Source: Natranaeroarchaeum aerophilus (lineage in GTDB: Archaea; Halobacteriota; Halobacteria; Halobacteriales; Natronoarchaeaceae). From it: DNA of 64,000 nt. A program made the position numbers and the translations under genes. Below, one piece after another: positions 43,883 through 52,868 of the stretch. A model generated the notes under the pieces. It saw only the letters and a list, made by a program, of their open reading frames with translations. It did no database searches and was not told where the DNA came from. Location of the stretch: contig NZ_JAKRVY010000006.1 in assembly GCF_023638055.1 (NCBI RefSeq), positions 147,805 to 211,804 of the forward strand, in the 5' to 3' direction. Each line of letters begins with the position of its first letter. The first letter of the stretch is position 1.

Positions 43883-46800
43883 TCAACGATCTATCTGGTG
43901 AGTCACATCCTCAATTGTATGGGTGACGATTCGCGATGATATATCTGCGTCAAGTTCAGTCAAGCTATTCGCGATTTGTTGGTTGAGTTCGCGCCCCTGA
44001 TCACGGTTTTCTTTCCGGAACCGCTTCATAACATTCTGAATGATATTTGCAGACTCCGTGAATTCCTCTTTCTCGAAAGCTTGTCCGATGATATATATGT
44101 CACTCGTGCTATCCGGCCCAATCGTCAGATCTGGATTTTCGACCAGGTCGATTGGTTCGTCAGCTGCCATCACAGCACGGAACCAGTCTCTGACAGTTCC
44201 CTCCGTTTTATCGATACCGTGTCGATCAAGTAAGCTGTAAATCACACCGATATTTTCATACTCACTGTAGATCTCCCGCATCGTCGACCACCACGTTTCC
44301 AGTGACTCTATAATTTCAGACCCAGATGGGCCTTCCCCGTAGAGTTCTGACAGTGCATCTTGGTAAAGCTCTTGTCGGACTGAATCGGGGATAATCTTGA
44401 CCGTATCTCCAGTGACAAGATCATGAGCAGTTATCCACGTAAACTCGGAGCTATTCTCCCCGACGCTTGATTTCTTTAGCAAGACTGATCGACTAAAATC
44501 GAGCTCTACTTCGTTCGCATCCGTGGTTGAGATCCTTACTTTGCCCGACTCATGAGCCTCTGGACCCCCCGACGCACCCATTCCGCGCCCAGTGGCTGTG
44601 AACGCACTACTGGTATCCTGGAATGTTTCCACGTCCGGAAACGGTGATTCCTCCGACGGTTTCTCTGTTTCCTCCACGTCGCGGCCATGTGGCTGTTCGT
44701 TTAGTTCCGGTTGGGCTGGCCACTCGATCTCATTGGGTACTCCCAGTTGATCGTGGATACGAGTGGCCTGTTCGTCAATCCACCCCTCGAGACGGTCTTG
44801 GCGATCGGTCCCATAAGTGAGCAACTCGAGCTTCTCGGCATTGGGCGCAAAATAATAATTCGCGAGAGGCGGCGGAACATCTGCCGGTAAGAGTACCCGA
44901 TCAACTACATCAAAATCACGGAACTGGTCGGGCTGAGAAAGATATACTCCGAGTTTCTCAAGATCTGCAGGCGTATACGACGTGGTTTGACGGATCGCAT
45001 ACTCAAACACTTGCTGCATGTGGCCAGACAAAAAGACGATCGCGATACGCTCATCGGTCTGCGTCGCCTCCGTCAGTTGCTCTGTAAGATATGTGAATTT
45101 TGGATTCGACTCCGAGAGTGCGTCGTACATCGCCTCGAGGTGGTCAATCACTTCACTGACCGTCGCTGGAACGTACGCTTGCTCGTACTGATCACGCAGC
45201 TGGTCCAGTGAGTGAAGCAACTGTTCTGTTGTTTCAGGTGAATACCGGCCCTGCCTGACAGATTCTTCTCGAACCCACTCGTTGTACAGATCTGTCGGAA
45301 CAGAGAGCCGCTGTATATTAAACAACCGACTCCGAATCGTCCCAGCGAGCTCCTCTGTCGCTGGTTCGTCAAGGTCGACGTACTTTTCGTAAATTCCATT
45401 GATGTGGTCAATCAGCTCGCCGGCTCCGAAGCTATGGAGCATGAACGACCGTGGATCGGACAACCGGCATATCTGCGCCCGGGCTTGATCAATAGCGGGC
45501 ACGATGTGATCCTCTTCAGTCTCCGGCCCTGCTGTTCCCAGCGCCTGAGCTGGTAGCCGCGATACAATCCGTGATATTCCTTGGCTTTGCTCTTCAGGAT
45601 ACCCATACCGTGGCCAGCCATACCCAGCGTCGTGTTTCGTGAAGAAACTATACTGGAAGACTACCGATGTCTCTGGCGCGACATCACGAATTGCATCAAT
45701 TAGCTCTGGTTCACTTCTTGATGTGTGGGCTTGGAGATTACAAACAATCACATCGGGGGCGTCTATTGCTGCTAATCCTTCCAGTGACTTTGTCAAGACC
45801 ACTTCATTTGGTCCGCTGGCGTCTGTGTTGTAGGGAGTCACGGAGTCTCCCTGTACACGGCTTACTGTTAGCCACTCGGTCGCCGGCAGAGCTGTCCCAG
45901 ATATGTTATCCTTTTCACCAAACCCATATGATGAAAGAGCTTTTCTAAAATCTTTGAGCGTTCCCCACTGGACGGAGGTTCCGGGCGTATACACAGCTAC
46001 CCGGACCCCCTCATATTGGTGAGCTCCCTGTAGTGCAAGCTCCAGTGGCACAAGGACACCAGCATGAGGGACATAATACGGGAGTAAAACTCGGCCAGAT
46101 CCACCTGATTGATACATCATCGCGAGATTACGGAACAGTGCTTGGTGGTACTCGTCAAACTCGATCGGATCCCACCGCCCCTGCACTGTTGCATATTTCA
46201 ATGATGCCTGCAATCCCAACAGGCGGCTTTCCTCTTCTGAATCAAAGCGAAGGGGAAGACAACCTTCGGGAGCTGATTGATTGGTCGCAGTATCGACTCG
46301 CTCTTGCACATCTGGATCAGGGTCCTCCTGGGAAGCTGCCAGCGCATCTGGCGTTGGATATAGATTTACCCCGGAGAGCGCATGGCTCGCCGCTCGACGA
46401 ATCTTCGGATCCTCGCTTTGCAATCCCCGCAGGAGCTCGGGGATGAGGCTACCCGGATCGGCTACTGTTTGCGTGAGTCCGCCAAACAGTTTCATATAAA
46501 GGGCGCGAGTCGATCCCTCTGCATCCCGTGAAAGCCCCACAATATGATCCAGTTTGGGAAATTCTTTGCTGGATTTTATGCGTCCCGCCTCAATCAGGGC
46601 AGCCAGCAATTGCTCCCGCTCAGATCTGTCTTTGGCACCAGTCAGTCGGTCAACGAGCTCGCTGATCACTGCAGATAACTCGGCTGATTCGCCGGCTGCA
46701 ACAGCGCCTACGACCCGGCCATGTGCCCGGAGATCCGTCTTATCGAGGTCAGTGACCAGCTGCCAGACAGAAAGACCCGTCTCAACGTCAGGACTTTCGG

Positions 46801-47512
46801 AAACGACAACAAGGATATCTGCTGCAGTTGTCGCAACATCGTCGTCGCCCTCACAGACTAGTTCATACAGTAGATCGAAATCAACATGTAGTCGATCCGG
46901 CTGGTCGGCTGCGATTAATTGTAACGTCTTTAAAGCAGTTGGCAAATCTTCTCCGGCATTCAGGTCTGTAACGGCCCGCTCGTGAATCACTTCGAGTGCA
47001 TCGGCTGCGGCTTCTTCCGGGGCTCCGGTTTCGTCATCACGCCAATCAAGCAGTATCTTGACACTCTCCGTGCCGCCAATACGGGCAAGCAAATTGTAGG
47101 TCGCGATGCGTTGGTCGATTTTGCCCTGGAGTAATGGGCTGAGAGCATTTGCAGAAACCTCATTGAGAACGTCATTAGACCCTACTTCGCTAAGAGTCTC
47201 AACCGCCTGATAATATGTTTCTCTCGTAACCTCTCCGTCTGACGTGTACTCGCTGCCCAATTCTTCGAGAACGCCTGTGGCAACCTCCGGATCAGTCTGT
47301 ATCAGATTTTGAAGGAATTTCCCAAGTCGCGTTTTGAGACCGCCACTGGAATTGTGGAATAAATTGAGAAAGCGGCTGGTATATGGGAGTACTCGCTCAG
47401 GGTGTCGTTCCAAAACGTGCTCGAGCTCGTCGATGATCGCCCACCGTCGATCCCCTTCTACCTGATCGTAATTATCGAGCAGTTGCTCGACGCGGTCTGT
47501 AGATCCGGACAT
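43883..47512 (-). CDS. Large HEAT-repeat protein with possible DrmE-like C-terminal region
   Basis: The 1209-residue protein has at least three parts. Residues about 1-430 are alpha-helical HEAT-like repeats (for example LQSEDPKIRRAASHALSGV). The middle (about 470-760) contains GRVLLPYYVPHAGVLVPLELAL and VAVYTPGTSVQWGTLKDFRKAL, which looks like an inactive nucleotide-binding fold. The last 180 residues hold a helical region, with WWSTMREIYSEYENIGVIYSLLDRHGI then TVRDWFRAVMAADEPIDLVEN. The end resembles the C-terminal region I associate with DrmE of class 2 DISARM, but I cannot verify this. It is the last of three genes on the minus arm. Confidence 0.6.
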   Translation of the reverse strand: MSGSTDRVEQLLDNYDQVEGDRRWAIIDELEHVLERHPERVLPYTSRFLNLFHNSSGGLKTRLGKFLQNLIQTDPEVATGVLEELGSEYTSDGEVTRETYYQAVETLSEVGSNDVLNEVSANALSPLLQGKIDQRIATYNLLARIGGTESVKILLDWRDDETGAPEEAAADALEVIHERAVTDLNAGEDLPTALKTLQLIAADQPDRLHVDFDLLYELVCEGDDDVATTAADILVVVSESPDVETGLSVWQLVTDLDKTDLRAHGRVVGAVAAGESAELSAVISELVDRLTGAKDRSEREQLLAALIEAGRIKSSKEFPKLDHIVGLSRDAEGSTRALYMKLFGGLTQTVADPGSLIPELLRGLQSEDPKIRRAASHALSGVNLYPTPDALAASQEDPDPDVQERVDTATNQSAPEGCLPLRFDSEEESRLLGLQASLKYATVQGRWDPIEFDEYHQALFRNLAMMYQSGGSGRVLLPYYVPHAGVLVPLELALQGAHQYEGVRVAVYTPGTSVQWGTLKDFRKALSSYGFGEKDNISGTALPATEWLTVSRVQGDSVTPYNTDASGPNEVVLTKSLEGLAAIDAPDVIVCNLQAHTSRSEPELIDAIRDVAPETSVVFQYSFFTKHDAGYGWPRYGYPEEQSQGISRIVSRLPAQALGTAGPETEEDHIVPAIDQARAQICRLSDPRSFMLHSFGAGELIDHINGIYEKYVDLDEPATEELAGTIRSRLFNIQRLSVPTDLYNEWVREESVRQGRYSPETTEQLLHSLDQLRDQYEQAYVPATVSEVIDHLEAMYDALSESNPKFTYLTEQLTEATQTDERIAIVFLSGHMQQVFEYAIRQTTSYTPADLEKLGVYLSQPDQFRDFDVVDRVLLPADVPPPLANYYFAPNAEKLELLTYGTDRQDRLEGWIDEQATRIHDQLGVPNEIEWPAQPELNEQPHGRDVEETEKPSEESPFPDVETFQDTSSAFTATGRGMGASGGPEAHESGKVRISTTDANEVELDFSRSVLLKKSSVGENSSEFTWITAHDLVTGDTVKIIPDSVRQELYQDALSELYGEGPSGSEIIESLETWWSTMREIYSEYENIGVIYSLLDRHGIDKTEGTVRDWFRAVMAADEPIDLVENPDLTIGPDSTSDIYIIGQAFEKEEFTESANIIQNVMKRFRKENRDQGRELNQQIANSLTELDADISSRIVTHTIEDVTHQIDR

Positions 47513-47589
47513 ACTAGTTCCTGCACCCCGTCAAATACCGAGGCTGCAGATCGCCTTGTCTGCATGCTCGTGCCTTGGTTTCGAGATTC

Positions 47590-48366
47590 TCAATGGTCAT
47601 GGGTGGCAGTCTGGCCGGCCGTCACCCGGTACAGGCCAAGCAGATCGAGAATCCTGATTGATCTCAGCGTGTCTTCAAGCGCTGATCGATCCTCAACGAA
47701 ATCCGACCGGTCTAATGTGGCGATTAACAGGGAATCTTCTTGCTGCTTTTCAAAATAATGGTATGCATCAAGGAGCAAATCCCGATCATCGCTATTCTCC
47801 ATAATCTGATTTAAATCGCTGAATTTCCCGGGATAAGTTGGTGAGTGATCTTCGGGTGCATCCGTCCAGATATGGAGACTGCTCTCGGGGGTCTTGAGTT
47901 TCTGCAAAAATGCGACAGCCACCTGAAAATCCTGCTTGATTTGCTGTTGGAGTTCATTCTTCAGGTTGTCTGGGGGACTGTGAGCAAGTTGCTGAAAGAT
48001 CGATTCTCGATGGGAAATGTACTTTTTTACTGGCGATTTTAAATCGTCAAATTCTCGGTCGACAAACCGTTGGAGATCATCTATCAAGCGGTATTCTTCA
48101 CCTATTGAGAAGTCATCCGCCACACGGGCGGCGACCTGAAGTGTTCGCCGACGGCACGTTTCGACAACCTTTCGTGCCTCTTCATGGACACGGATGCTGG
48201 TCACGTACTCTGCAGTCGAGATGTCGAAATAATATGCACTCGCCGAGTGCATATCATCCCATTTCACACTGAACCCAATCAAGAGATTAGCATCAAGGAA
48301 GTGCTTGGAATGACCCTTCAGACTGGCTAACTCTCGTTCAGGATTGATTTTGTCACTTTCGCCCAT
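47590..48366 (-). CDS. PIN-like nuclease domain protein
   Basis: The 258-residue protein starts with a short charged region, then HFLDANLLIGFSVKWDD (first Asp about residue 25), a conserved Glu in SIRVHEEARKV, and near the end NSDDRDLLLDAYHYFEKQQEDSLLIATLDRSDF. The sequence of acidic residues fits a PIN-like fold, as in RNases of toxin and defence systems. A helical insert of about 90 residues splits the fold. It overlaps the SocA-like gene by 40 bases and lies 77 bases before the large HEAT protein. It probably acts as the nuclease of the minus arm. Confidence 0.6.
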   Translation of the reverse strand: MGESDKINPERELASLKGHSKHFLDANLLIGFSVKWDDMHSASAYYFDISTAEYVTSIRVHEEARKVVETCRRRTLQVAARVADDFSIGEEYRLIDDLQRFVDREFDDLKSPVKKYISHRESIFQQLAHSPPDNLKNELQQQIKQDFQVAVAFLQKLKTPESSLHIWTDAPEDHSPTYPGKFSDLNQIMENSDDRDLLLDAYHYFEKQQEDSLLIATLDRSDFVEDRSALEDTLRSIRILDLLGLYRVTAGQTATHDH

Positions 48367-49235
48367 GGTTCATTTTCCGTGGCACGCGACGCGTTCTGTG
48401 CGTATATCCCTGCATCCAGCAACCGTGATTCAAAGTCAGTGAGACTTTGCTCATAGGTGGCTAGCGACTGGTTTGCCTGTTGTTCCCACCGTTCAAGCGT
48501 TTCTGCATCCGTTCCACTGGCAGTTTCGTATCTAAGGCGATTGCAGAAGACCTGCCACGTGGTCTCAGTAAGTTCGGTCAGTTCGGCCCGCAGGAGAGGA
48601 TACTCGTTCGTCTCCGCTGTGAGGAATGTATCAGCTAGTGACACAAAGCGGCTGAAACGGGTGTTAAACGCCTCAAACGCGGGATCAAGTGGTAGTTTCC
48701 CTTCCGCCCTGTACAGCACTTGCTCGAGATCCGACGCAGTACGGTTCTCCTCGCAAGCAAAGTTTTGCAGTGCGGGCAGGGTAGTAAATTTGAACTCCGG
48801 TTGGAACTCGTAAGGCGCATCTACATAGATCTCGTCCTGAAGCATTCGATCGCGTTGCTCGCGGAACCGATACTCCTCTACTACTCTTCCGAGCTGGTCT
48901 ACCGCTTCGTCCAGATCAGCACTGCCGATCGAAGGCTCTGGCGGTGTCTCTGGCCCCGGCATAAACTTTGTCGCATCTCCTGTCTCTTCGACAGATGCGA
49001 CGCCGGTACGGGCGGCTCTGGTACCTGCATCGAAGGCTGGCTGACTGACGGGTCCATGGAGATACCAGTAAAATGGAAGAGCTTTCGAAATATCATTATC
49101 TTCGCCCAGATTCGCTTGGACCAGATATAGGATCTTGTGAAGATCCAGTTTGTATATGTGCGTACCATTGGGGAGCTGATCGAGCAATTCCCCAGTGAGG
49201 TAAAGCGCAACCTTCGTTGGATCTGTATTAGACAT
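48327..49235 (-). CDS. SocA/Panacea-like (DUF4065-like) protein
   Basis: The 302-residue protein has an N-terminal region LDLHKILYLVQANLGEDNDI followed by ALPFYWYLHGPVSQPAFDAG. This resembles the K-L-x-K-L-x-Y and W-x-x-GP signature of the SocA/Panacea antitoxin domain. The rest is helical (about 110-300). Panacea proteins are antitoxins for many toxin types. The gene leads the divergent minus arm and overlaps the PIN-like gene, so an antitoxin or regulatory role is a fair guess. The match is short, so confidence is limited. Confidence 0.45.
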   Translation of the reverse strand: MSNTDPTKVALYLTGELLDQLPNGTHIYKLDLHKILYLVQANLGEDNDISKALPFYWYLHGPVSQPAFDAGTRAARTGVASVEETGDATKFMPGPETPPEPSIGSADLDEAVDQLGRVVEEYRFREQRDRMLQDEIYVDAPYEFQPEFKFTTLPALQNFACEENRTASDLEQVLYRAEGKLPLDPAFEAFNTRFSRFVSLADTFLTAETNEYPLLRAELTELTETTWQVFCNRLRYETASGTDAETLERWEQQANQSLATYEQSLTDFESRLLDAGIYAQNASRATENEPWAKVTKSILNES

Positions 49236-49358
49236 TACGGAAGGACGGTCTATTCAATACTCTCAGCGCATCAGATAAAAACCTTCTGCTGTCCCATACA
49301 GTCGTAGAACACCGCATCTTCGACATCTTGTTTCTCCCGCAGTGATTCTCTCCCAAGA

Positions 49359-49365
49359 ATATATA
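49359..49365 (+). promoter_or_regulatory. TATA box of the drmA operon
   Basis: ATATATA lies 30 bases before the ATG of the DrmA-like gene, at the spacing that would give an almost leaderless transcript. The 159-base intergenic region is shared with the minus arm, so both arms can be controlled from here. Confidence 0.6.
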
Positions 49366-49394
49366 GTGTGTGCTGACCAGAGGGTACATATCTC

Positions 49395-52300
49395 ATGCTT
49401 GAACAGTCAACGGAAAAAACGCCGCGCATCGAGGATATGGAAGCTATCTCCGAGTACCTACTGGACGAGGTAACTAATCAAGCAACTTCAGATCATATTG
49501 GCCATCAAGACGCACACATTGGGAGTGCTCCATCGAGTACCTATTTTTCGGGGGCGCTGTCACCGACTCGTGCGGATATCGAGCATGATGACGATGATAT
49601 CTATTCTCGAATCTCACCAAGTGCACTGCACATGATCATTCGTGTGGTTCGAGAAGATGACGGGCCACAGGTGGCAATCAAGCCGGATTTTGATGTCTTC
49701 TATCGAATCTTTCCACGGTGGAAAGACCGGGGCATCGACACAGAACAGTCAGTCTATCGAAAACTGTCTCCCAATATAGAGCCTGTCACAGTATCGCTGC
49801 CGGGGCCGGAAGCAGATATAGCAGCTATAGAGCGATCGCTGGACGATGCGGAAGCCACGATTGCAGATGCAATTGGTGATGCATTAGAAGATGTGCATGC
49901 AGACATTCGTGATGATCCGCTCCAGTACAGCAGTGGTCAGGTTGGGGAGCAGTTGATCGATGATTTTCATGAGGGTGAGTTCGACGACGCCGGAACCTAT
50001 CGTAAGCATGCCGCAGAGGCTAACCGCGAATTACAGACTCCCAAGTTCGATGTGCGAGTAGCACTCGATGTGCTGAATCCGAATGACACAGGGCCATTAC
50101 AATTGAAGCTCAGTCTGGAAAATATCGCCAGTGATGCTCCGGACCCAGACCTGATCGAGCACACGATCTTCGGTGCTGGCCTTTCAGTGTCCGAAATCAA
50201 TGATGTCTCGTTTGCCCCGTTCCGGTTTACGCGGCTGCCAGAAGACTACCGCTATGACCGCGAACTGGAGGGGTACGGGATTAACTGTTCAGTTGAACGC
50301 GTCACAGATGCGGAACAAGAAACGCTCCAGACTACCTGTCTGCCGATTCACGAGCAGTATCGGTATCGACATCGAGAACCGGAGGATGATGAGTCAGTAC
50401 CCCGATTCCAGCGATTGGCTGATGAGCCACTGGAGATCCTGCGAGATTTGAAGGGTGAAATGGAAGCCTATCGCGACCGGGTCTGGAGTACGAAAGTTAC
50501 AGAACTGGAAGCGGAATACGGATCTTCGGTGGCTGAGGAGGCCCGTGAGCAGATGGCAGATTTTGAGGCCGAGATTAAGCGGTTTGAACGCGGAATCCAG
50601 GTACTCGAGGAATACGAGGATATTCGATGGGCGTTCGAGTTGATGAACGAAACGTTCGACGTGAAAGTGCTACAGGATGATGGGTCCCGGGCGTATGATT
50701 CGTGGAGGCTTTTCCAGATTGTATTTATAGTCTCCAATCTGCCAGACCTTGCTGCCCGCGAACACGCCAGTCTCGCGGAGGAAGTATCGCCGAGCGAGGA
50801 GGTAAGTCTGCTCTGGTTCCCCACTGGCGGAGGGAAAACGGAGGCGTATCTCGGCCTCGTTGTGACGGCTATGCATTTTGACCGAATTCGAGGGAAGAAT
50901 ATCGGTTTAACGTCGATGATGCGGTATCCGTTGCGGCTATTGAGTCTCCAGCAGTTCCAGCGGATCACGGAACTGTTTATGTACGCGGATGAAATCCGCG
51001 AACGGCACTCGCTTGGTGGAGACCGCTATTCGGTCGGATATCTAACGGGAGGGACGGAAAATAAACTACGTGATCTGATCAAGAAAGAATTTGCACAGAG
51101 CAGTCTTGATGCGAGAGACTCGGCCAAGAATCTCCAGAAAGCACAGGAGCTAGCGGACCGCTGGAAGAACGATTCCTTGCATAATATCTCTCGTGAAGGC
51201 CACCAGTTCCTGAACAAATGTCCGAAATGTAGTGGTGATGTGATCACTGAATTTAATCCAGATAAATTAACTGTCGATCATACGTGCATCAATAATGAGT
51301 GTAGCTGGGATCGGTTGCCAATCTACGTCATCGACAACGAAATCTACCGGCACCTGCCGACGATGGTTATCGGCACGCAGGATAAACTCGCAGCACTTGG
51401 GTACGAGCGGAAATTCCGGCTGCTCCTCGGGCACGTTGAGGAACGCTGTCCAGATCATGGGTTTACTGATGGGACAGAATGCACAGAGAAGTACTTCTGC
51501 TCGATTGACGCTGATGAACATCAGTCATTGTACCCGAAGGATCCGGTGCCCGGGCTCCAGATTCAGGACGAGCTTCACCTTGTCAAAGAAGAACTGGGTA
51601 CATTTGAATCGCATTACTGGAGTGCAATGGAGAAAGTCATCGAATGGAGCAACCACGAGAAACCGAAATTGATCGCGGCTACAGCGACGATCGAAGCCTA
51701 TGAGAATCAGATCTCGCATCTCTATCAGCGAGACGCCACACTGTTTCCAGTCCCCGGACCCGAATATCGGGAATCGTTTTACGCTACTGAGGACCCCAAT
51801 GAAGTCCAGCGATATTTTCTTGGAATTACCCCGTGGAATCGATCACACATCAACAGTGTTGTCAGCATTCTTGAGGCTCAGCAACGCGCGGTTCAAGATC
51901 TGCGGGACAACTTTGAGGCAGCCGAGGACCTCTCAATCGAGGATTTCAACACTATTGATACATTGAGCGAACTCAGTGATTTGCTTAGCTTCTATGAGAC
52001 CGCCGTGAATTATGTTATTAGCAAGAAAGAAGGCGCTCGGATCTACACCTCTATTGAAACTCAGATTAATGAGGATCTCACCAGAGACGGATACGACGAG
52101 ATCGATCGAATGTCTCTCAGCGGGGACAGCAGTTTCCAGGCCGTTTCGGAGATGCTTGATCGATTTGAATCCCTGCCCGATAACCCCGATACGGACACTG
52201 AGGAAGTCATCATTGCGACCAGCACGATCAGCCACGGTGTCGACCTAGATGCTCTGAACTTCATGATTTTCTTCGGAATGCCTCGCCGGACTGCCGAATA

Positions 52301-52868
52301 TATCCAGTCCAGCAGTCGTGTGGGCCGAAAATACCCCGGTATTATCGTTGACGCGTTCCACCCGATCCGTGAACGTGATCGTAGTCACTTCCATTATTTT
52401 GATAAATATCATGAATATCAAGACTGGCTTGTCGAGCCAGTGCCAGTCAATCGGTGGGCAAAGTTCAGTGTGAAACGAACCCTCCCCGGCCTGTTCATGT
52501 CCTTGCTCCTCCAGAAGCACTACACCGAGATTTATCAAGAAATCGGGTCTCCCTACCAGACAAAAACGATCGCAAAGGCACACGCCCAGGGGATGATTTC
52601 CGAAAAAGAATTAATCGAAGATCTTTGCGAGATATATGGTACTGATAAACACAAGAGCCCGGTCTTTAGAGACGTTATCGAGAGGAAAGTCACTCAGTTC
52701 ATGAGCGCAATCGACAGCAAACAAAAGAACTTCGTCAGTGATAGTCTTCCCGGCGACCATGGAACCATGTTCAGCCTCCGAGATGTCGACCAGTCAGTTC
52801 AGGTATTCCCAACCCGAGAGGATGGACACATCGTAGAAAATCTGGCCGACAAAGGGGGTGAGAACTGA
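49395..52868 (+). CDS. drmA: DISARM helicase DrmA
   Basis: The 1157-residue protein is a superfamily 2 helicase. Walker A is WFPTGGGKTEAYLGL (about residue 473), the Walker B-like box is QDELHLVKEELGTFESHYW (about 724), followed by AATATIEAYENQI. The C-terminal helicase motifs are TSTISHGVDLDALNFMIFFG and QSSSRVGRKYPGIIVDAF (about 942-985). A four-cysteine zinc element (CPKCSG and CINNEC) lies near 610-640, between the helicase halves. Size, the QDELHL box and its position before a DUF1998 gene match DrmA, which in DISARM binds DNA ends and excludes phage DNA. Its stop overlaps the drmB ATG. Confidence 0.85.
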   Translation: MLEQSTEKTPRIEDMEAISEYLLDEVTNQATSDHIGHQDAHIGSAPSSTYFSGALSPTRADIEHDDDDIYSRISPSALHMIIRVVREDDGPQVAIKPDFDVFYRIFPRWKDRGIDTEQSVYRKLSPNIEPVTVSLPGPEADIAAIERSLDDAEATIADAIGDALEDVHADIRDDPLQYSSGQVGEQLIDDFHEGEFDDAGTYRKHAAEANRELQTPKFDVRVALDVLNPNDTGPLQLKLSLENIASDAPDPDLIEHTIFGAGLSVSEINDVSFAPFRFTRLPEDYRYDRELEGYGINCSVERVTDAEQETLQTTCLPIHEQYRYRHREPEDDESVPRFQRLADEPLEILRDLKGEMEAYRDRVWSTKVTELEAEYGSSVAEEAREQMADFEAEIKRFERGIQVLEEYEDIRWAFELMNETFDVKVLQDDGSRAYDSWRLFQIVFIVSNLPDLAAREHASLAEEVSPSEEVSLLWFPTGGGKTEAYLGLVVTAMHFDRIRGKNIGLTSMMRYPLRLLSLQQFQRITELFMYADEIRERHSLGGDRYSVGYLTGGTENKLRDLIKKEFAQSSLDARDSAKNLQKAQELADRWKNDSLHNISREGHQFLNKCPKCSGDVITEFNPDKLTVDHTCINNECSWDRLPIYVIDNEIYRHLPTMVIGTQDKLAALGYERKFRLLLGHVEERCPDHGFTDGTECTEKYFCSIDADEHQSLYPKDPVPGLQIQDELHLVKEELGTFESHYWSAMEKVIEWSNHEKPKLIAATATIEAYENQISHLYQRDATLFPVPGPEYRESFYATEDPNEVQRYFLGITPWNRSHINSVVSILEAQQRAVQDLRDNFEAAEDLSIEDFNTIDTLSELSDLLSFYETAVNYVISKKEGARIYTSIETQINEDLTRDGYDEIDRMSLSGDSSFQAVSEMLDRFESLPDNPDTDTEEVIIATSTISHGVDLDALNFMIFFGMPRRTAEYIQSSSRVGRKYPGIIVDAFHPIRERDRSHFHYFDKYHEYQDWLVEPVPVNRWAKFSVKRTLPGLFMSLLLQKHYTEIYQEIGSPYQTKTIAKAHAQGMISEKELIEDLCEIYGTDKHKSPVFRDVIERKVTQFMSAIDSKQKNFVSDSLPGDHGTMFSLRDVDQSVQVFPTREDGHIVENLADKGGEN

